In this document: one piece after another, positions 6,865-9,194 of the stretch | Layout: each line of letters begins with the position of its first letter | How positions within the stretch are numbered: the stretch's first letter is position 1 | NCBI GenBank assembly: GCA_021780795.1 | Contig: JAJXYA010000324.1 | Location: 1-9,194, forward strand | Length of the DNA stretch: 9,194 bases | Origin: Bacillota bacterium | GTDB lineage: Bacteria; Bacillota_A; Clostridia; Clostridiales; Clostridiaceae | Direction: 5' to 3' | Made by a program: the position numbers and the translations under genes | The notes under the pieces: model-generated | What the model saw: the letters and a program-made list of their open reading frames with translations, nothing else | What the model was told of the DNA's origin: nothing | The model's database searches: none

Positions 6865-8037
6865 TTATTCGAATCTTAACGCATCTATTGGGTTTAATTT
6901 CGATGCTTTACTTGCTGGATACATACCAAATACTATTCCTACTATTGCTGAGAATGCGAAGGCTAAAACAACCACGTTAAATGATATGGCAATTGGCATC
7001 TTTAATACCACTTCTGCTACATACCCAGCTAGGTAGCCTAAAAGTACTCCAATTATTCCGCCAAGACTACTTATTCCTATTGATTCTATCAAGAATTGCA
7101 TAAGGATAGTTTTTCTTTTAGCTCCAATGGCCTTTCTTATTCCAATTTCTCTTGTTCTTTCAATTACAGATACAAGCATTATATTCATTATTCCAATTCC
7201 ACCTACTAAAAGTGATATAGCGGCAACACCACTTAACATAGTAGTTAAACTATCATTAGTTTGGTTTGCAGTATCTAATAAGCTAGTTTGGTCAAATACT
7301 CTGTAACTGTTTGTATTATTATTATACTTTTTATTTAGAAATAATTGAAGATATCCCATTGCATCACTTACTTTATCCTTACTTTCAGCCTCTACGTAAA
7401 AAGTTTTAACATCTGTAGTCTTTAATATTCTTTGAGCAGTACTTAATGGTACAATTATTTTATCATCACCTGATCCATTCATAGTACTACCTTGAGATTC
7501 TAAAACACCTACTATAGAAAATTCATATCCATTAACATATAGATCTTTTCCAACTACATTAGTAGTTCCAAATATATTATTAGCTACATCTATTCCAACT
7601 ACAGCTACTTTATATCTGTTATTTTCATCTCTATCATTTATAAATCTTCCATCACTTACATTAATTTTTCTAATATTTGAATAATTCGCTGTACTTGCTT
7701 CTAAAGAGGTAGTAGAATTTTTTCCATCAGCCTTAATATTTATATTATTTTGCGTAAGTGCAGGGGCTATGTCTTTAATACCGGGCTTTGTTTTCAATTC
7801 AGCAATGTCTTCATTAGTTAGCCCTTTTGACCTATTACCAGTAATATTTATTGTAATAAGATTTGTACCAAGGCTTTCTATTTGGCTTGCTACCTGTTGT
7901 TTGGTTCCTTCTCCAATGCCTACTAGCACTATTACAGAGGATATTCCTATAATTATTCCAAGCATTGTTAAAAAGGAGCGCATTTTATTAAGCCAAACTG
8001 AAGTTATAGCCATCTTTATTAGTCTACTGAATTTCAT
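6865..8037 (-). CDS. MacB/FtsX-type ABC transporter permease
   Basis: This 390-residue permease has the MacB layout: transmembrane helix 1 (about 22-43, in SFLTMLGIIIGISSVIVLVG), a large extracytoplasmic MacB_PCD domain (about 45-262), then the FtsX domain with helices at about 266-291, 316-339 and 350-372. Family signatures are GIGIMNIMLVSVIERTREIG (280-299), RKAIGA (301-306), the late YPASKAS (373-379) and the ending NPIDALRFE. Unlike Gram-negative MacB, the ATPase is a separate protein, as in Bacillota systems such as YknY/YknZ. Such permeases act mechanically on molecules outside the membrane rather than forming a classical transport channel. The start codon overlaps the ATPase stop (ATGA, 8034-8037) and follows AAAGAGGTGAG, so the two are translationally coupled. 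The substrate is unknown; antimicrobial peptides or toxins are family precedents. Confidence 0.94.
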   Translation of the reverse strand: MKFSRLIKMAITSVWLNKMRSFLTMLGIIIGISSVIVLVGIGEGTKQQVASQIESLGTNLITINITGNRSKGLTNEDIAELKTKPGIKDIAPALTQNNINIKADGKNSTTSLEASTANYSNIRKINVSDGRFINDRDENNRYKVAVVGIDVANNIFGTTNVVGKDLYVNGYEFSIVGVLESQGSTMNGSGDDKIIVPLSTAQRILKTTDVKTFYVEAESKDKVSDAMGYLQLFLNKKYNNNTNSYRVFDQTSLLDTANQTNDSLTTMLSGVAAISLLVGGIGIMNIMLVSVIERTREIGIRKAIGAKRKTILMQFLIESIGISSLGGIIGVLLGYLAGYVAEVVLKMPIAISFNVVVLAFAFSAIVGIVFGMYPASKASKLNPIDALRFE

Positions 8038-8750
8038 TTACTCACCTCTTTATTAGCATTTGAATTTACCATATCTGATAAAATCATCCCATCTTTTACG
8101 GTTACAATTCGCTTAGCTTCCGAAGCTATATCCTTGTCATGGGTTATTAAAACTATAGTATTACCTTCATCATTCAAATCTTTTAACATTTGCATTACTT
8201 CTTTTCCAGTTTTACTATCTAATGCTCCTGTTGGTTCATCTGCTAAAATTATTTGTGGTCTTGTTACTAAGGCTCTTGCAATAGCAACTCTTTGCTTTTG
8301 GCCTCCTGAAAGCTCAGATGGCTTGTGCTTTAAGTGAGTATCAAGTCCTACTTTTTTTAGAGCTGTTAGTGATCTTCGTCTAACTTCTTTTCCATTTATT
8401 CCAAGATACAAAAGTGGTAGTTCTACATTTTCAAGAATACTTGACTTTGGTAGTAGATTATAGGTTTGAAATACAAAGCCAATCTTACTATTCCGTATTT
8501 CTGCTAATTTGTCATCATTGCAATTAGTATTTAATCCATCCAATATATATTCCCCTTTTGTAGCAGTATCTAGACATCCAATTATATTCATTAAAGTTGA
8601 TTTTCCTGCCCCAGAAGGACCTATGATAGCAACAAACTCGCCCTTTTTTATTGACAAATTTACATCTTGAAGAGCATTTAATTCACTGCTGCCCATTTTG
8701 TAGGTCTTCCACACATTTTTTATATTTATAATCTCTTGTTGAACTGTCAT
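8034..8750 (-). CDS. MacB/LolD-type ABC transporter ATP-binding protein
   Basis: This 238-residue stand-alone ATPase has all canonical motifs: Walker A GPSGAGKS (44-51), Q-loop Gln95 in FVFQTYNLLP, LSGGQ (147-151), Walker B IILADE with Asp171 and catalytic Glu172, D-loop GALDS (175-179) and switch His204 in LITHD. The FQTYNLLP Q-loop and ADEPTGALDSKTG stretch are typical of the MacB/LolD/FtsE group that powers FtsX-fold permeases. It should form a homodimer on the cytoplasmic face under the permease encoded next. The ATG at 8750 follows AAAGGAGGA with about eight bases of spacing. A 123-base gap separates it from the adaptor gene upstream. The ending after the ATPase core (about 225-238) is short and Asn/Lys-rich. 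Confidence 0.95.
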   Translation of the reverse strand: MTVQQEIINIKNVWKTYKMGSSELNALQDVNLSIKKGEFVAIIGPSGAGKSTLMNIIGCLDTATKGEYILDGLNTNCNDDKLAEIRNSKIGFVFQTYNLLPKSSILENVELPLLYLGINGKEVRRRSLTALKKVGLDTHLKHKPSELSGGQKQRVAIARALVTRPQIILADEPTGALDSKTGKEVMQMLKDLNDEGNTIVLITHDKDIASEAKRIVTVKDGMILSDMVNSNANKEVSK

Positions 8751-8797
8751 GAACCGTTCCTCCTTTATCCTATATTTTTTACTAACGCTTTTAATAT

Positions 8798-8820
8798 TTT
8801 AACTTTTTATTTAAGTTAAA
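8798..8820. repeat. AT-rich inverted repeat between adaptor and ATPase genes
   Basis: TTTAACTT (8798-8805) and AAGTTAAA (8813-8820) form a perfect 8-base inverted repeat with a 7-base loop. It lies in the 123-base spacer of an operon whose next junction overlaps. On the minus strand it is not followed by a U-run, so it is unlikely to be a strong terminator. It could be an mRNA processing or stability element, a binding site, or chance in AT-rich DNA. Confidence 0.35.
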
Positions 8821-8873
8821 CCTATAAACGCCGTAACTACTTATTTATAGTTTCATTCTTCACAACAGTCCGA

Positions 8874-9185
8874 TTATTTTTTTGATGTCCCTCCTCTTCC
8901 ACCTGTCATACCAGAGCCATATCCACCACCCATTCCTGAAAATCCACTCTTCTTATTCGTACTGCTGCTAGTGCTTATATTTGGTAAAGTTATTAGCACT
9001 GTTTGCCCTTCTGTAAGTCCGCTAACTATTTCAATGTATTTTTCATTCTCTAGTCCAGTTTCCACCTTAACTAAATTTCCAGCACTTGAAGTAGTACCTC
9101 TTTGTTGTCCATTGCCCATTCTTCCAGCCATGTTAGGATTATCCTTTAAAAATTGTGCTTTTTCTTCTTCAGTCATATTTGCCAT
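8874..9185 (-). CDS. HlyD/MacA-type efflux adaptor (membrane fusion protein), C-terminal fragment, truncated by the contig end
   Basis: The visible 103 residues match the C-terminal end of an RND/MacA-type adaptor: NLVKVETGLENEKYIEIVSGLTEGQTVLI (37-65) is the membrane-proximal domain with its characteristic V.TG...~~.EI~.GL~.G..V pattern. Before it is a charged, Met/Asn/Gly-rich loop (1-36), and after it a Ser/Lys linker and a Gly/Met-rich tail (about 80-100). Signal/anchor segment, coiled coil, lipoyl and barrel domains are missing. The ATG at 9185 is not a believable start: a TAG codon (9186-9188) precedes it and there is no room for a ribosome binding site. The T of that TAG belongs to an apparent Illumina adapter remnant (9188-9194), so the real gene very probably continues off the right edge. 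In Bacillota this protein would be membrane-anchored and work with the ATPase and permease that follow. Confidence 0.8.
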   Translation of the reverse strand: MANMTEEEKAQFLKDNPNMAGRMGNGQQRGTTSSAGNLVKVETGLENEKYIEIVSGLTEGQTVLITLPNISTSSSTNKKSGFSGMGGGYGSGMTGGRGGTSKK

Positions 9186-9187
9186 CT

Positions 9188-9194
9188 AGATCGG
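9188..9194. other. Apparent sequencing-adapter remnant at the contig end
   Basis: The last seven bases, AGATCGG, are identical to the start of the standard Illumina TruSeq adapter (AGATCGGAAGAGC) and sit exactly at the end of the window. Read from the other strand they are CCGATCT, the end of the opposite adapter arm. They also create the in-frame stop before the adaptor fragment. A chance 7-base match is possible, but its position and effect make an artefact likely. Confidence 0.7.

Noticed and set aside
8874..9185. The 103-residue ORF as a complete small secreted or Gly-rich protein.
   Set aside because: It starts in the middle of a known adaptor domain, has no ribosome binding site or signal peptide, and its upstream stop depends on an apparent adapter base.
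9185..9190. TCTAGA (XbaI site) at the right edge as a cloning-vector junction.
   Set aside because: The bases after it continue as AGATCGG, which fits an Illumina adapter better than a vector polylinker; the hexamer arises from joining genomic TCT to the adapter.

Overview
The window is AT-rich bacterial DNA with tight gene packing, strong AAAGGAGG-type ribosome binding sites and Lys/Ile/Asn-rich proteins. This fits a low-GC Bacillota, most likely a Clostridium-like organism; the species cannot be named from what is visible. There are no RNA genes, insertion sequences, CRISPR arrays or phage genes. The longest stretch without a gene is about 195 bases.

Left half, plus strand (1-4368): the 3' part of a LacI/GalR-type regulator, whose DNA-binding domain lies off the left edge, is followed 13 bases later by two full-length ABC exporter half-transporters that overlap by 62 bases. 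The first half has Asp in place of the catalytic Glu in Walker B. The second has a degenerate signature (FSAGQ). In the dimer these defects fall in the same composite ATP site, the hallmark of a heterodimeric BmrC/BmrD (YheI/YheH)-type multidrug exporter with one consensus and one degenerate site.

Centre (4369-4505): a long, nearly symmetric hairpin is a likely bidirectional terminator between the two converging operons. Beside it are two overlapping CG-centred palindromes of unknown role.

Right half, minus strand, read from right to left: the C-terminal part of a HlyD/MacA-type adaptor, a MacB/LolD-type ATPase and a MacB/FtsX-type permease overlapping it by 4 bases, a terminator hairpin, then an OmpR-type response regulator and an overlapping sensor histidine kinase. 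This reads as a three-part MacAB/YknXYZ-like efflux system followed by a two-component system that may sense an envelope stress or an antimicrobial and control one or both transporters. That regulatory link is inferred from position only.

The right edge deserves care. The last seven bases (AGATCGG) match the start of the common Illumina adapter, and they create the in-frame stop that makes the adaptor gene look like a complete 103-residue ORF. It is almost certainly a truncated gene at a contig end. I found no clearly new biological system. The most notable points are the asymmetric exporter pair, the contig-end artefact and the unexplained palindromes.
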